A stretch of 64,000 bases of DNA. Source: Pachyseris speciosa (taxonomy: Eukaryota; Cnidaria; Anthozoa; Scleractinia; Pachyseridae). Positions 28,481 to 41,600 of the stretch are shown one piece after another. The stretch lies in contig JAEMWC010000195.1 of assembly GCA_016490735.1 (NCBI GenBank), positions 180,001 through 244,000 of the forward strand, given 5' to 3'. The notes under the pieces are model-generated. The model was given only the letters and a program-made list of their open reading frames with translations. It was not told the origin of the DNA and ran no database searches. A program made the translations under genes and the position numbers. Each line of letters starts with the position of its first letter. Positions within the stretch are counted from its first letter, which is position 1.

Positions 28481-31184
28481 CTCAGTCACGTACGACGGTC
28501 AAATCAAACGAATGCCCCCCCCCCCCCCCCCGTCCCACCAACATAACAAAAGTGATCAGGACTTGATTGCGGTACGTCATCTAACTTGGCGGTTTCACCA
28601 CTTTTAAATATCTACACCAGCGGATATTTTATAGGTTATTAGAGTGGTCAAACTCCAGACTACTCGCTTCATATTCTTGGCTGTGTGCGGCGCATGCTCA
28701 CGAATAAAATCTATTAGACTTATTAATTTTTCTTTTGAGAAAACTTAAATAACTTCACTCGTTCGTCGTCGTCGTCGTTAACTAAAACACTATCACTGCA
28801 CTTGTTTGCTTGTTTTTCTCCTGCTAGCTTACATCCGTCGGTTAAGAAGCGGCGGCTAACTGAAGTTAAGTGATAAAATTCCCTCACGTCTAAGTTTTCT
28901 CAAAGTAACGAGGGGTAAATAAAGGCAAACAAAAGCTGCAAGGAACTTTTTCCCCATTTCATTTTTTTTACGAAAGAAACAATTGAAGAATCACACTGTA
29001 TCATTAATGCGTGATAAAATCATTTAGTTCTTGCAACACAGAAATTCTTGGCTGAAATTTTGCCGTGCAAAGTTGAACTGAAATTCGAACAACTAAATGA
29101 CTTAACGGACGATTAATATGCAAGTGCCCAAAATTCAAAACGATGCCTTGCTTACCTTCACCTACCCCTCAAAAATGTCAGTTTTTGAAACTGACAAACA
29201 AAAAAACATTTTTTGCACAAAAATTCAGATTAGAGAAAAAGAAAACGAAAAATGTAAGAACGGCATTTGATGCCAATTTCATACGCAGAATTACGAATAC
29301 ACTGGAGAGGGGGTGAGAGAATATGCTAACCCTGTTTTCTAGTCCTATGTTGCTACACAGTAGTTTAACTTGTTACCCAAATATACCTTAGTTCCTTACC
29401 TACCTTTCTAAGTGCAGAACCATTTTAATTGCGCCAACCGTAGAAATTTAAGTTGGCACTGACAATATCGTTCCTTATTTTCTAAAATTGTTACTAATTT
29501 AAGTGATCTATGTGCGGTCATACTTTTTTACTTGCGACGGAAGGGAAGTTTCAAGTTCGTTGTAGACTTCTTGGCTATGAAAGCTTAACATTTGTTCATT
29601 TCTATTCAAGAAATGAAACTGCAGCCTGACTGAGGGGAAGTTTTTCGCCTCTTTTTTTTTGTCTCTTTTCGATTACAGTTGAGAGGTTCTCATGAGCAGT
29701 TAGACACAGTTATATTAGGTATAGCTACCAACTTCCCGATGCCAATTGAGCAAGTCAACAGCTGTGAAAAATCCCTTCATCATTTTAATATCACTATAAT
29801 TATGCTAAACAACACGTGAAGATCACGTGCTAGTTATGTGCTAATCACGTGTTAATTAAGTGCTTTTGGTTCAAGTATCAAATAATATGACGCCTGAGTC
29901 AATTGTGCTCTGGACTCTGTAATGGGAGTCGGGTTTATAAATTTATGGTATTACACATGAAATTAATGTTTACAATAAAATTGACTGTGAAACTGCCGAA
30001 CAACAACAAAGGTATCCCTCACATCTTACGACCCTCTTTTACCTCCTTCAGCACATTTTACCCTTGACTACCACAAAATGAAAGGAAAACTCTTTGGCAT
30101 TGCTAAAATTTATGATTAAGTAAATCGGGAAATCAACCTTACACGCACTAGCAATAAATCTTGTACTACGTTCAAACTACTATTTGACTACTAAAATGAT
30201 TTCAGGACGTCTTAAAGTCAGATGGTGAATTAGTTCGAGTTAAGATGCTGATTTAAGGTGTCATAATCCAACCTTATAGATGGTAACATCAAACTAGAAT
30301 GCTGAACTGAAGACTTCCATCAAACTTGCAACAACATTCCACGTCTGAAAGGGCGCCAACGTCAGATCAAATTTGCCACCAAAGATGTCTGAAAAGCAGT
30401 CAAACAATATATCTTAAGTTATGATTTTCGAGTTGCTGCGTGATCGTCAATTTAATGCGAATTTGTGAAGGAATCTTTTGTTTTTCCATAGTCACCTCCT
30501 CTGATCTCATAGATTGAAAAGAATTTGGTCTGTGCCTCGCTATTCTTTTAATACTTTTTGGATTTTTTTCACCTTTATTATCTTTGATAAGGAGTTTTCG
30601 CTCCAAACGGAAAAAGAAGACTGGGACCTGGAGAAGTTTCAACTGGATCCAGACTCCTCCTCGTTTTCTTCCAGGACAACAGCGCGCAGTGCGAAGTGCG
30701 AAGTGAGAAGTGCGAGGTTCAGCTGCGAAGAAGTTATAAAAGAAATCTTCAAAATTGGTACGTACCACTGCCTCTTTAGTGACCAACGGTAATCTGGAAA
30801 AAATTCGATATATTAAAATTCAGTTTAAGGGGTATCTCAACAAAAATAAAGGGTTCATTTAGTGTTTAGTTACGCTCAGGGGCAGCTTTCGCGTGGCGAT
30901 GCCGCGAGATTTGCCATGAACAGACATTTTTCATAAATCCGGGTTGACTTGGAACCATAGAGAGTTCCACTCTGCTCATCTCCTGCGTTTTTGTATTTAT
31001 TTGCACGATCCCATTAAAAACTCTCGGCCCGGTTAGTTGTACGGGTCCTCAGTTACTTAGTTGTACAGGAAATAAGAGGACAGACTGCGTACTTCGGCTG
31101 TACGTGAAACTAGTAAGTCTTAAATTTTATTTAAGTATATTTAAGCTTAGAAAGAGTGTTACAGCTCCAAGCTCCCCAGCTCTA
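28481..31184. other. Intergenic, no gene seen
   Basis: Contains a C run at 28508-28524 and AT-rich sequence. No gene, tRNA or clear transposon end recognised. Confidence 0.5.
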
Positions 31185-31238
31185 CGGAGCCCCCAATAGG
31201 ACATCAACCAAAAAATTTTGAGATGGAAAAGGACGACT

Positions 31239-31690
31239 TATAAGTCGACTTATAACTCGTCCAACGCGTCTTATAAATCCGTAGTCCATGTCGACTTTTT
31301 TATAACTGTCCATCGAGTCGACTTATAACTCGTCCAGTCGAGTTATAAGACGACTTACAACTCATCCAGTCGAGTTATAAGACGACTTATAACTCGTCCA
31401 GTCGAGTTATAAGACGACTTATAGCTCGTACAGTCGAGTTATAAGACGACTTATAACTCGTCCAGTGGAGTTATAATACGACTTATAACTCATCCAGTCG
31501 AGTTATAAGTCGACTTATAACTCGTCCAGTCAAGTTATAAGTCGACTTATAACTCGTCCAGTCAAGCTATAAGACATGACTTATAACTCGTCCGATCAAG
31601 TTATAATAAGACTTATAACTCGTCCAGTCCACTAATAACATGACTCATAGCTTGACCATGGCGACTTATAAGATGACTTACAACTCGTCC
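31239..31690. repeat. Left subterminal palindromic array
   Basis: At least ten imperfect units of ACTTATAACTCGTCCAGTCG with GAGTTATAAG. The units pair with one another and with the right array. Confidence 0.85.
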
Positions 31691-32212
31691 ATATGTCGAC
31701 TTATATACCATATGAATATGTATCCGATGGGAGACCAACTTTACTTTACTTTATTGAATTTGTTGCATACATATATGTGTAATGATGAAAAATGAGTAAA
31801 TAAATAATGGATAGAGAAAGAAATCGATATCAGCCAACTGGGGCAAGAAACAGGACGGTGTCCCAATTGAAATCCAGCCCCAACTTACATAATCAAGAAC
31901 CAAGAATCCAAGTTGGACGACCGAAAATACCTCATTGAACATTACTTTGATCTTGAATTTTACGTCTTCTCTGGAACATGGCTAAAAACTGAGTTCCACG
32001 CTAGGCAGTTGAGACGAATACTTGCAATCAGAGGTTTAACAAGAAGGAAACATGTATCCAATCTTCCAATCGAGAAACTCTCGCTCTCGCCTTGCTATCT
32101 GACATTGTCACAACTTAGAACTTAGGATAGATACTCCCCTAATCTAGAGATTCCCCTACTGAGAGGGACATGTGGTCCACGGTTTAGGGCATGCGGAGGT
32201 AATTGGGCACCT

Positions 32213-33590
32213 TTAGAGAGATAACGGCAGGCAGGGCTTAAATCCACTTGGTGTTTCGCTAGACACAACTCCGTAAGGGAGCAGATTCCATAGCAAATGG
32301 CTCTTGATAAAAAAAAAAAGAGTAGTTAAAAGATGAAACATCAGCGTGTAACTGTTGATAGCAAAGCAGGTGGCGTCGCCGTCGCCGGAGTAGGCCTTCA
32401 TTGTGAATTGTGAAATTTGAGAAAAAAGCACTGCTTCATTAAAAAGACACCTCTGTTCAAGGGTGTCCCAGCCTAAGGACTTGACTAGCTTGGAAGTACT
32501 TGTGGTAGTTTTTATTACTACAGAAGAAACGAGCTGCATTTTTATGGATTTGTTCAAGGTGATTTACATCACAGTCAGTGTGTGGGCTCGATGAGGAGGA
32601 TGTATATTGGACAGTTGGTCTTACTAGAGACTTGTAAGCCTTCTCCTTGACTTGTGCTCTGCATGGTTTCAGTGATCTTCGAATGAGGTTAGGTGACTTA
32701 TTTGCCTTAGCAGCTATCTTGGAGCAATGAGAACCCCAGCAGAGAGCTTCAGTGCACCTAACACCCAGGTAGTCACACTCGGCGACTTTAGATAAAACCT
32801 CAGATCTCATGAGGGGATCTCATGTTGGGATTACGTTTGTTCATGTGATGCAAAGTAGGTGACAGTTACATTGAAGTCCATCTGCCAATCTGAAGTCCAT
32901 TTAGGCAGGTTGAATAAGTCATCCTGGAGCACGTCATGATCTTGTTTATACTTAATAGCTTTGCAGAGTACAGTATCATCAGCCGAAAAAGGTATAGCTG
33001 TGTGCTTGTTGCGTTTGAAATATCGTTAATAAACAATGAAAAGATAGTCGGCCTCAGAATGAAACCCTGCAAGTCACCGGACATTGTAACCAAGGTTATT
33101 GTGGAATGAGCACCGTTAACAACTGTAAATTGGGAGGGCAGGGCTTAAACATCATGATCTTGTTTATACTTAATAGCCTTGCAGAGTACAGTATCATCAG
33201 CCGCAAAAGGTGTAGCTGTGTGCTTGTTGCATTTGAAATATCGTTAATAAACAATGAAAAGATAGTTGGCCTCAGAACGAAACCCTGCAAAACACCGGAC
33301 GTTGTAACCAAGGTTATTGTGGAATGAGCACTGTTAACAACTGTAAGTTGGGTTCGATTTTGGAAAAAATCTGCGATCGAGCCAGCGAATTACCATTAAT
33401 ACCATACTGGGACATGCTTTGACGAAGGACTGCGAGAAATCCAACAGAAGGGTGCCAACTTGGCCATGTTGATTCAAAGTGGTTGCCCAATCGTGGAAGG
33501 TCAGAATTAGTTGGGATTCACAGGACAGATTAGCGCGGAAACCACGAAAACACCACAACAGCGAATTTCCACTCAGAGCGAACAAGTCTA
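32213..33590 (-). mobile_element. Non-LTR retrotransposon reverse transcriptase remnant
   Basis: Minus-strand fragments in order: a segment with LILTFHDWATTLNQHGQVGT, a SGVLQGFVLRPTIFSLFIND block (the family's S-G-V-P-Q-G-S motif decayed), and a C-terminal part with YLGVRCTEALCW, VKEKAYKSLVRPTVQY and LGWDTLEQRC. The order fits a Jockey/CR1-like LINE. It is broken by many frameshifts. A 218-bp tandem duplication (32941 and 33159 start the same sequence) lies in the palm region. Confidence 0.75.
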
Positions 33591-33717
33591 AGTGTGGTCA
33601 CGTGGCAATGGGTCCACGTGGCGCAGTCGCCATGGACAAGTTATAAGTCAACTGGACGAGTTATAAGTCAACTTATAACTTATTTATTTTATTTTTATTT
33701 TAGTTTTTATCTTTATT

Positions 33718-34104
33718 TTATTAGCTTCGCCAGAGACCTGGCAGGGACACTACAACAGCGTGCACCAATTACTGTAGGCCCATAACTGCAAATCCCTTCT
33801 CTGTAACCACATTCTAGTAGAGATAGACCACCACACCAGGGACTACGTCCCCTACACTTTTCGAACAGTGCGTGGGTTCTTTAACGTCCCACAGAATCAA
33901 TTATGAAGAGTTGTGAGACGGGGCCTACGGTTTATCGTCCTTATCCGAGAAGACTAGAAAGTCTAACCATTTGCAGATATCATTACAAAGGCAGCACTTT
34001 CTCCTCAATTATTTAAAGACCCTGAGTGTTGGTCCAGCCGGGGTTTGAACCTGCGACCTCCCACACGGTAGTCCGGTGCTCTACCACTGAGCTAACCGGT
34101 CGGC
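33718..34104 (-). mobile_element. tRNA-derived SINE with a conserved central domain, copy 1
   Basis: The head at 34031-34104 (minus) has TTAGCTCAGTGGTAGAGCA and GGTTCAAACCC boxes. The body carries GGACGATAAACCGTAGGCCC and GGGACGTTAAAGAACCCACG, which I associate with the Nin-DC class of SINE cores, though this is from memory. It sits inside the foldback transposon, and its AT-rich tail is at 33680-33725. Confidence 0.65.
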
Positions 34105-34106
34105 GG

Positions 34107-34390
34107 TTTATAACTCAACCGGACGAGTTATAAATCGTCTTATAACTTGACTGGGTGAGTTATAAGTCATCTTATAACTCGAATGGACGAGTTATAAGTC
34201 ATCTTATAACTCGACTGGGGGAGTTATAAGTCAACTTATAACTCGACTGGACGAGTTATAAGTTGTCTTATAACTCGACTGGATGAGTTATAAGTTGTCT
34301 TATAACTTGAATGGGTGAGTTATAAGTCGACTTACAACTCAACCTGGACAAGAATTTATAAGACGTGTTGGACGAGTTATAAGTCATCCT
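34107..34390. repeat. Right subterminal palindromic array
   Basis: Units of GAGTTATAAGTCGACTTATA with ACTCGACTGGACGA, inverted relative to the left array. Confidence 0.85.
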
Positions 34391-34524
34391 TTTTCATCTC
34401 AAAATTTTTTGGTTGATGTCCTATTGGGGGCTCCGTACTTTTCAGTTAATAAAATAAATACAAATTGGGCTAGATTTCACCAAGCCACTTCTATTGAATA
34501 ATAATATAATTTTTTTCATTGTAA

Positions 34525-35146
34525 TGCACCTATCAATGGTAGTCCCAAGGGGAGGGGGATACGGGATGGGGTGGGGACTTTGATCGACATTTCCTGCCCT
34601 GGGGGGGGAAGGGGATTTTGACAAACTTCGAAGAGAATGTTAGCCCCAGGGTGGGGAAGTTTGATCAAACTTGAAAACTGAGGAAATATTCATCAAAGAC
34701 CGTTTCCTAAGCTTGGACTTAACCATGTTAAAATACACGCTGCGATGCTGCCTTCTTGAAAACCGACAGAGCAGAGCCTGGATACAAGTAACTTGCCATC
34801 ATAAAATACTCAGAAGTCCCTATGAGGCACGAACAAGATGGAGCAAAGAAAGGTAATGAAATTTGCCCAATTGGTTGTTACTATAACCATCAGTTTCTTT
34901 CTGTGTTCTTTCATTCCCATTGTTAAAATGAAAAACTGAGATTTTTAAACCTGGGGTTTTTGTATTGTTTAAGCATTTAACAGGTCAACCTCTTGGATCT
35001 CAATCTCTACAGTAGGGAACTTTGAACTCGAAACTTTACCCCAAGGGTGGGGAGGTTTGACACAAACTTTGCTTTTTGGATCAAAGTCCCCACCCTATCC
35101 CATATCCCCCCCCCCCCCCCCCTCGGGACTAACATTGATAGGTGCA
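34525..35146. mobile_element. Harbinger-like MITE with TAA target site
   Basis: The ends TGCACCTATCAATGGTAGTC and, inverted, TGCACCTATCAATGTTAGTC are flanked by TAA on both sides. A three-base TWA duplication is typical of the PIF/Harbinger superfamily. Inner arms are G-rich (left) and C-rich (right, with a long C run at about 35106-35122). No transposase. Confidence 0.75.
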
Positions 35147-36419
35147 TAATATGCCTAATTGGGCACCGCAAATTGATACAAACATTTAATTCATGGACAA
35201 TGTGCCCCTTTGTGCAAGCCTACCGATATAAAGTAACTGTCCCATAGTATGTCCTCTTGAAAGGCTTTGTTATTTGCCCAAAAATGAGTTGTGGGATGCT
35301 TCAGTAAAACCTACAGTATTAGTTGATCTCATAATTATACCCATACAATTTGGAACAATCTGTTGGAGTAGAGTCACAGAATTTCAAAATAAAGATCAAG
35401 CCTGGAAAGGGCTCAAAGCTCGCTTCACCTTGGCCACATTTGTTTCTTATTTATAGCTGATATTTAATGACCAAATAAATCACAATTCTGTTTCATTTTT
35501 CTTGACCAGAGATCCCCATTCATGAACTTACTAACATCCTTTATGATTGTCACATACCAACATAAGTTCAGGATTTTCAGCTCACTTTAAACCTCAAAGT
35601 AGCCTTTTTCCAGTGATACAAAAATGGTTGTAAAAATTGAGTGAATGAGTAGGAAGGTCTGCACGGGCATTACAAGTGTAACTGAAACTGCATATGACCT
35701 TACAAAAGTTGTTAAAAAGTAGTAGTCTGTTGCAAGGATGATATTGAGTTTTAAGCATTTGGTTCAACTTCTAATCACTATAAAGTCACAAATTAAAGTT
35801 ACCCAGCCAACAAGTAAATCCAATATTAACATGATTACATGGTATTTAGTTTAAAACTCTATATTGTAGCTCATTTCTGAGCTGGGGTAGAAATGTATGG
35901 AGACGAAGAGAATCAGTGTTTAATTAATGTTATTGTGTATGTTCAGGGTATAAAATTTTTTATTTTTATTTTATTTTGCATAAAAATGAACTTATCACTG
36001 TGATCTTTCAAACAAAAAAAATCATCATTCAAAATGAGTGAATAGTCGCCAAGAAATTGGGATATAACCTATTTGCAATTGATGTAAATGTGGACAGTAT
36101 ATTACTGAAAATGCAGCCAACTGGACTGATTTGCGCAGGACATATTGGGTGCGCAAGTTGCTTTGCTTCATTGAGGTTGTGCGCTTTTAGTTTTTTGGCT
36201 ATGACGATGGGTCAAGTAAACTTAGTCAAAGCCAGAGAATATGTGACAAAATGATAAACTAGTGAACGGTTTGGAGCATGAGTATTTGCGTGGAGATAAA
36301 ATTATGCCAAAAATTTTCACAGTAGGTGACCGGAAGAAAAGTTAGCACAGATTGATTGGCCTATCGTGGATAGAGGTGTTTGGGGGCGGTGTTTGTTTGT
36401 GTGGTGAAAATTTCAACCG
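35147..36419. other. Intergenic or 3'-flank of the Musashi gene, no gene seen
   Basis: AT-rich. The missing terminal exon of the Musashi gene could be in this area but I could not identify it. Confidence 0.4.
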
Positions 36420-36822
36420 CCGACCGGTTGGCTTAGTGGTAGAGCACCGGACTACCGTGCGGGAGGTCGCGGGTTCAAACCCCGGCCGGACCAACACTCA
36501 GGGTCTTTAAATAATTGAGGAGAAAGTGCTGCCTTTGTAATGACATCTGCAAATGGTTAGACTTTCTAGTCTTCTCGGATAAGGACGTTAAACCGTAGGC
36601 CCCGTCTCACAACTCTTCATAATTGATTCTGTGGGACGTTAAAGAACCCACGCACTGTTCGAAAAGAGTAGGGGACGTAGTCCCCGGTGTAGTGGTCTTC
36701 CTCTACTAGAATGTGGTTATGGGGGAGGGATTTGCAGTTACGGGCCTACAGAAATTGGCGCAAGCTGTTGTAGTGTCCCTGCCAGGTCTCTGGCGAAGAC
36801 TATAAATCATAAATCATAAATC
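36420..36822 (+). mobile_element. tRNA-derived SINE with a conserved central domain, copy 2
   Basis: Head 36420-36493 (TTGGCTTAGTGGTAGAGCA, GGTTCAAACCC), body similar to copy 1 over its whole length, and a 3' tail of three ATAAATC units. The orientation is opposite to copy 1. Confidence 0.7.
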
Positions 36823-38402
36823 TGTTTTCACAAAGTTTATTTTTGTCTTGAAGGGGACACTTTCAAGAGTTACAACTCAAGGGCGATTTGTTCAATTTCA
36901 ATCAAATTTGGACAGTTGCTTCTAATTAACCTACCTTCAACAAAAATGTGTTGAGTCATTTCCATGCAGTCGCTCTGTATTTTTTCTAGCGAATTTGAAA
37001 ATGCTCTTAACTTTTGAATGCAATCAAATAAAGGAAAACTCCAACACATTTTTTTAGCTTCTAGGTTCCAGACTTTCAGAAAAATATAAAAAATCACATT
37101 TAATTATAGCTTTCAAAAGATGGTTTAGACCTTCAAGTTTAGACTCGGTGGAACATTCAGTAGTTCACTTTCTTACAAAATTAATGAAATATTCAAATAG
37201 TTAGTTCTATTAGCTTTAATTTGATATGTGGTTTATGGTATGTGGGCTGTAATCGGGAGCAGCTACAACCCTTCGATTAGAGACACCCCAGTGGAGGTAC
37301 AAGGTAACCTTAAGGGGTTTATAAACAATCAAGTTTTTCTTTTTAAGTCTTCATCTAGGAATAATGACTAGTTTCATCCTCAATTATTATGATACTTACA
37401 ACGATGCACTCCTCCGTCAGAACTGTCGAAATAAATCGAATAATAATAAGTCAAATGGATCGCATTATAATTTGGCAATACTACTGCTCCCATTAATTGC
37501 CATTGCTTCAAAAGTTTGGTCCATGTTTTTACCTTTCTAAAGAAATGAATTGTATTTTTGTTTAGTTTTTAACTTTCTACTTAACATTTTCAGCAATTTA
37601 ATTCCACTGAAGCTGTTAAACATTTTTCATTTTTGAGACAGGAGGAGGCATCTTCATGCATTCTTTGTTGTAGTTACAATATAAACGGATCATGTGATAT
37701 TATTTGTAATATTGTAATGTGATATTTTATTGGTAATGTTTCAGTTATGCTCATTAATCTGTAACAGTTATTTTTAGTGGTGCATAATATGGATTTTGAA
37801 CAACTCTAACAACAATCAAATTTTACTTTGAAAGTAGAGACATTGTCTGCTTTTAACATTATGATTATTGCTTTTAGTATTATTTTACACCAATAATTGA
37901 TATGATTGGTATAAAAATAACTTATCATATTGTTTTATTGGCTGTATAAAATATTGGTTATGTGACAATGTTACTGTGGACAGCATTTAATGTTAAGACC
38001 CATAAAAGCCTCCTTTAGAAAACTTTAGAATTACCACTCTACATTCCTGAATGTAAGACATCCCATTGGTTTTTGAAATAAATATGGGTGGCTGAAGGTG
38101 CCATCAAAATTAATATTGCCTTAGATGAATTTGGAAACTTAAAAGCACTGTAATAATCAATAGAAATATTGTTGGGTTTCTTCCCATGTACATGTACAAA
38201 ATCAATGCATAATTTGTGGCAACAAGGCATGAGTGCCTGCATCACTAGGTATTATACTGTGTTAATTGCCAATTCATAGATTTCATTCCAAATCTTGACT
38301 TTTTTCATGCACATATTGGCCAATAACATGCCCACAAAATGCTTTAAATTCTTTCAAGCTAAAAACGTGGATGTCAAAATTACAGACATTTAATTTGCTT
38401 AC
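36823..38402. other. Downstream region or last intron of the Musashi gene
   Basis: AT-rich, without a repeat or exon I can support. The last exon found ends with a proper donor at 38402-38401, so transcription must continue through here. Confidence 0.5.
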
Positions 38403-38602
38403 CGCCATGGCATGTCCGAAGCCTGTTGGCTGTGGGCTGGTTGCTGTATAACCCAGACCATCTGCTGAAGTATTAGCTGCTGAGTTGATGTAACTGCTAA
38501 GATCCTGGACAGGTCCTGGGCTTGTTGCAGCAGTGGCAAATCTTGACACTGGTGATGGTGGGGGTGGCCCAAACTGCTGACTGGGATGGTAATTGATTCC
38601 TC
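38403..38602 (-). CDS. Musashi exon 13 (last found)
   Basis: Encodes [19 protein letters not shown] through [11 protein letters not shown]. Donor GTAAGC at 38402. Ends in phase 0. Confidence 0.85.
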
Positions 38603-41600
38603 CTGTGTGTAATATTGAGATTGCGTTTTAATTACAAGTGCTGTTTCATAATAAATCTGTCTTTATCAATAATGGGGTGTATTAGAAAGTGCAAGTATTC
38701 AAAAAATGTTTGTAGCAGAAGTTATCATAATGGTCATTTGATCTTAAATCATTTTCACTTTTTTTAATTCAAGAAAATGCTAAAAGGCCATCTCAGGTTT
38801 TTTCATTACATTTAGAGAACACCAAAATGTAAACAAGGAGTCTTCAGTTAATTGCTGAACATTTACCATATAGAAATAGCTATGCAACTTGCAGTACATT
38901 TAAAAAGATCACTCACTGAAGCCAGGAGTAATGAAAGGCAGCCATATTAGGATGCTAAATGCAAGGGCCTTATTTGGGAAACTGGCACCTTTCAGCTGGT
39001 TGGGATCCTTTAAGTCACGTTTTTGCATTCAGAAATAATAAATTCTTTGGGTGGTTGAAATTCTTATGAAGTATCACAGTTACATGTATTAATTAATTAA
39101 AAGGCCAAAGGTTAGAAGGATTTTTGACAGGAAAATGCCTCCAGGGATTTAAGGACCAGCAGTGATTCTCCTGTTTGTTTTTATTTGACAGTTAAATCAC
39201 TTCTTTACATTAAATTTTAAATTTCCTTAATGTTTAATGCCTAGTTTTGGGTTTAGCCACACTTTTGCTAGGGCCATTTAAGTTCTAGATGTCATGGTAG
39301 ACTTTTACTCAGCCAACATGGCAATCATACCTGGTTTTCTTTTAGCCTAACGAACAGTGTGAAATTAGCAAAATAACACTGAGTGAACATTCAATAACTA
39401 CAATGTTGATAAAATACCTCAAGAAAACTGTTCTTAGAGTAACTAAGTTTGCCAGTCTCTCAGTCCAAATCTATGGTTCAACAAGACGCTCTATGAGCGT
39501 TAACTCGGGATACTTTTTTGTTCCAGAAGCCGGACGCACGCTTTCTGATTCTCGAAACTATCCGGCTAATGGTTTGCTTTTGGGTTCACGTAAGACCTTT
39601 TTGTTCACGTTCGAGCAAAGCTCGTTAAACCGTTTTGAGAGTTGCCATCAATATTCCTTGTCAGCTGTTGTTGTTTACTTCTAGATTAAGTGGCAACATC
39701 TGGAGTTTTTTCTCTCTGCGAAGCTTGAAATTAAACTTGAAAACACAAGGCGAATCGTTTCCGTGTATGTGACATGTCCAGATGTCACGCATTGTAAAAA
39801 GCACTTGAAATTCAAACTGCTCTATTTTCAAAACAAAGCGTGTTACTTGGCTTAAATGTCATTTACCTGATGAAGGTAAAAAATCTAAATGTTTAATTTT
39901 AGTTTTTTTTTCTGACGCACGTGAAAACCAAAAATTCGCAAACTTGTCTCTAAATATAGATCTGTCACAGCGATTGAGTTGTGGTATAATCCGGATCAAA
40001 TTACATCAAAACAACTTTGCGATTATCTAAATATAGAACTGTCACAACGTTCTAATTCGAGTCGATACTCACAGCACGTGCGACGCTTCCAACCTTGTCT
40101 TAAATTCGGCAAACCTTTTCACACGGACAGTCTGTACTGTATTAAAATCCAGTTTCACAACTTTACAAAGATATGCGCAGGAAAATTTGTTCCGCGGTCG
40201 AAGTGGATTATTTAACCTTGAGTGTTCACTTGTGGTCACGTATTAAATCGAAGGTATCACATTACGAAAACAACGTTGTGCAGATCTGTAACTTTTCTGT
40301 CACAGCATTCGATTTCGACTTGTGATATCGATTACACGTGCGAGGCTTCCAACTTTTTCTTAACACTCGGCAAACCTTTTCACGGGGACAGACTGTGCTG
40401 TCTTAAAATATCTAGCTTCACAACTCAAACACGATGAATTTGCATAACTTGTAAACAACCGTTGCGTGAAGTTAGCCTTTCGACCTTTGGACTATGTGGT
40501 TTGCTTTAACCAATGAACACACCGCCACGTGCCTGCTATTGTGCATTGGCCAATCCAAACACCGGAACGTAATTGTATTGTGCATTTTGCTGCACAGGGA
40601 AAAAAAAAAAAAAAAAAAAAAAAAGACTGAAATCTGACACATTTTATAACTCGGTATACTTCCAGTATCCCGAGTAATTAGAGTTAAGATCTTTTCTGAG
40701 ACAATTTGCTTGTCTTTAGGGTTGCATGCCCATCTTTTGTCTTTTGTGTGAAAATGGTTTGCTTAAAAATTAAAGATTCATGCATTTTCAATAAGCAGTT
40801 TTAGATTTTGTGTTTCAGTCAGTTCACTTTGTAAACCTGGAACTATTGTTAAGTTTGTATAGGTAATCACATGATTTTTCATGTGCAATTTGTAGAATAA
40901 AATTAATAAGCACAAGTAAAATTTTTCAAAGACTCACAAAATTGTGGTCTTTGAAAAAATTTACAAGTGCTTATTTATTCCAAATTGCATGAGAAAAATC
41001 ATGTGATTACTTATTAATAATATACATGAAAAAATTGCGAGATAGCTTATCATAATGTTGCAGAAACAACGCAGGTGAATCAAGTGCAAAATAATTTATT
41101 CATCACATGTTCAGTCAAAACAACAATTTTGTCAATGTTTTCAAAGTTTTTTTAAGCTGCAAAAACTGGCTAAACAGTTATGGGCTATAGCTGTAAGGCT
41201 ACTTTGTTTTTCAAGTGTCGATCAAAAGCGCTGTACACCATAATCATTCATAATCTTTGCCTTGTTTGTTTTTGTTATCTCAGCATAAAATGGCTTGAAC
41301 AAAAAAAGCAGCACTTTTTGCATTTTTAGAGCTGCTTTTCAGCTTTCAGCTCTGCTGTTATTGTGGTTGTGAAAGAAAACCTGCTCTAAGTGGCAGCCAT
41401 TGTTTTTCACTCGCAGCTCATCAATGTACCTGAACTTTGCACCATTCAGAGACCACGTTTGATTGGCTCAATTTCAGTACCAATCGGAAGCCTCTGTTAA
41501 TTTCTCATATTTACACTGTATTTCCTTTTTTCTGCACAACTGTTTCCTGAAAACTGCATTTCTCTTAGCCAATCAGAATCAAGAAATTTTTTCATGTATA

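Larger units (their letters stand above)
31185..34435. mobile_element. 3.25-kb foldback DNA transposon with subterminal repeat arrays, TA target site
   Basis: The inverted ends begin CGGAGCCCCCAATAGGACAT and are flanked by TA on both sides. Inside each end is a long array of a unit of about 30-35 bp built on GACTTATAACTCGTCCAGTC, itself nearly palindromic (31239-31690 and, inverted, 34107-34390). The core carries a LINE fragment and a SINE, so it has captured or received other elements. No transposase readable. Long arrayed arms of this kind are typical of foldback elements. Confidence 0.85.

Noticed and set aside
31239..31690. CRISPR-like regular repeat array
   Set aside because: Units are imperfect palindromes without unique spacers, mirrored at the other end of a transposon in an animal genome.
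36420..36493. Possible functional tRNA gene
   Set aside because: It has good A and B boxes, but one acceptor mismatch, a SINE body and tail follow, and a second copy is at 33718-34104.
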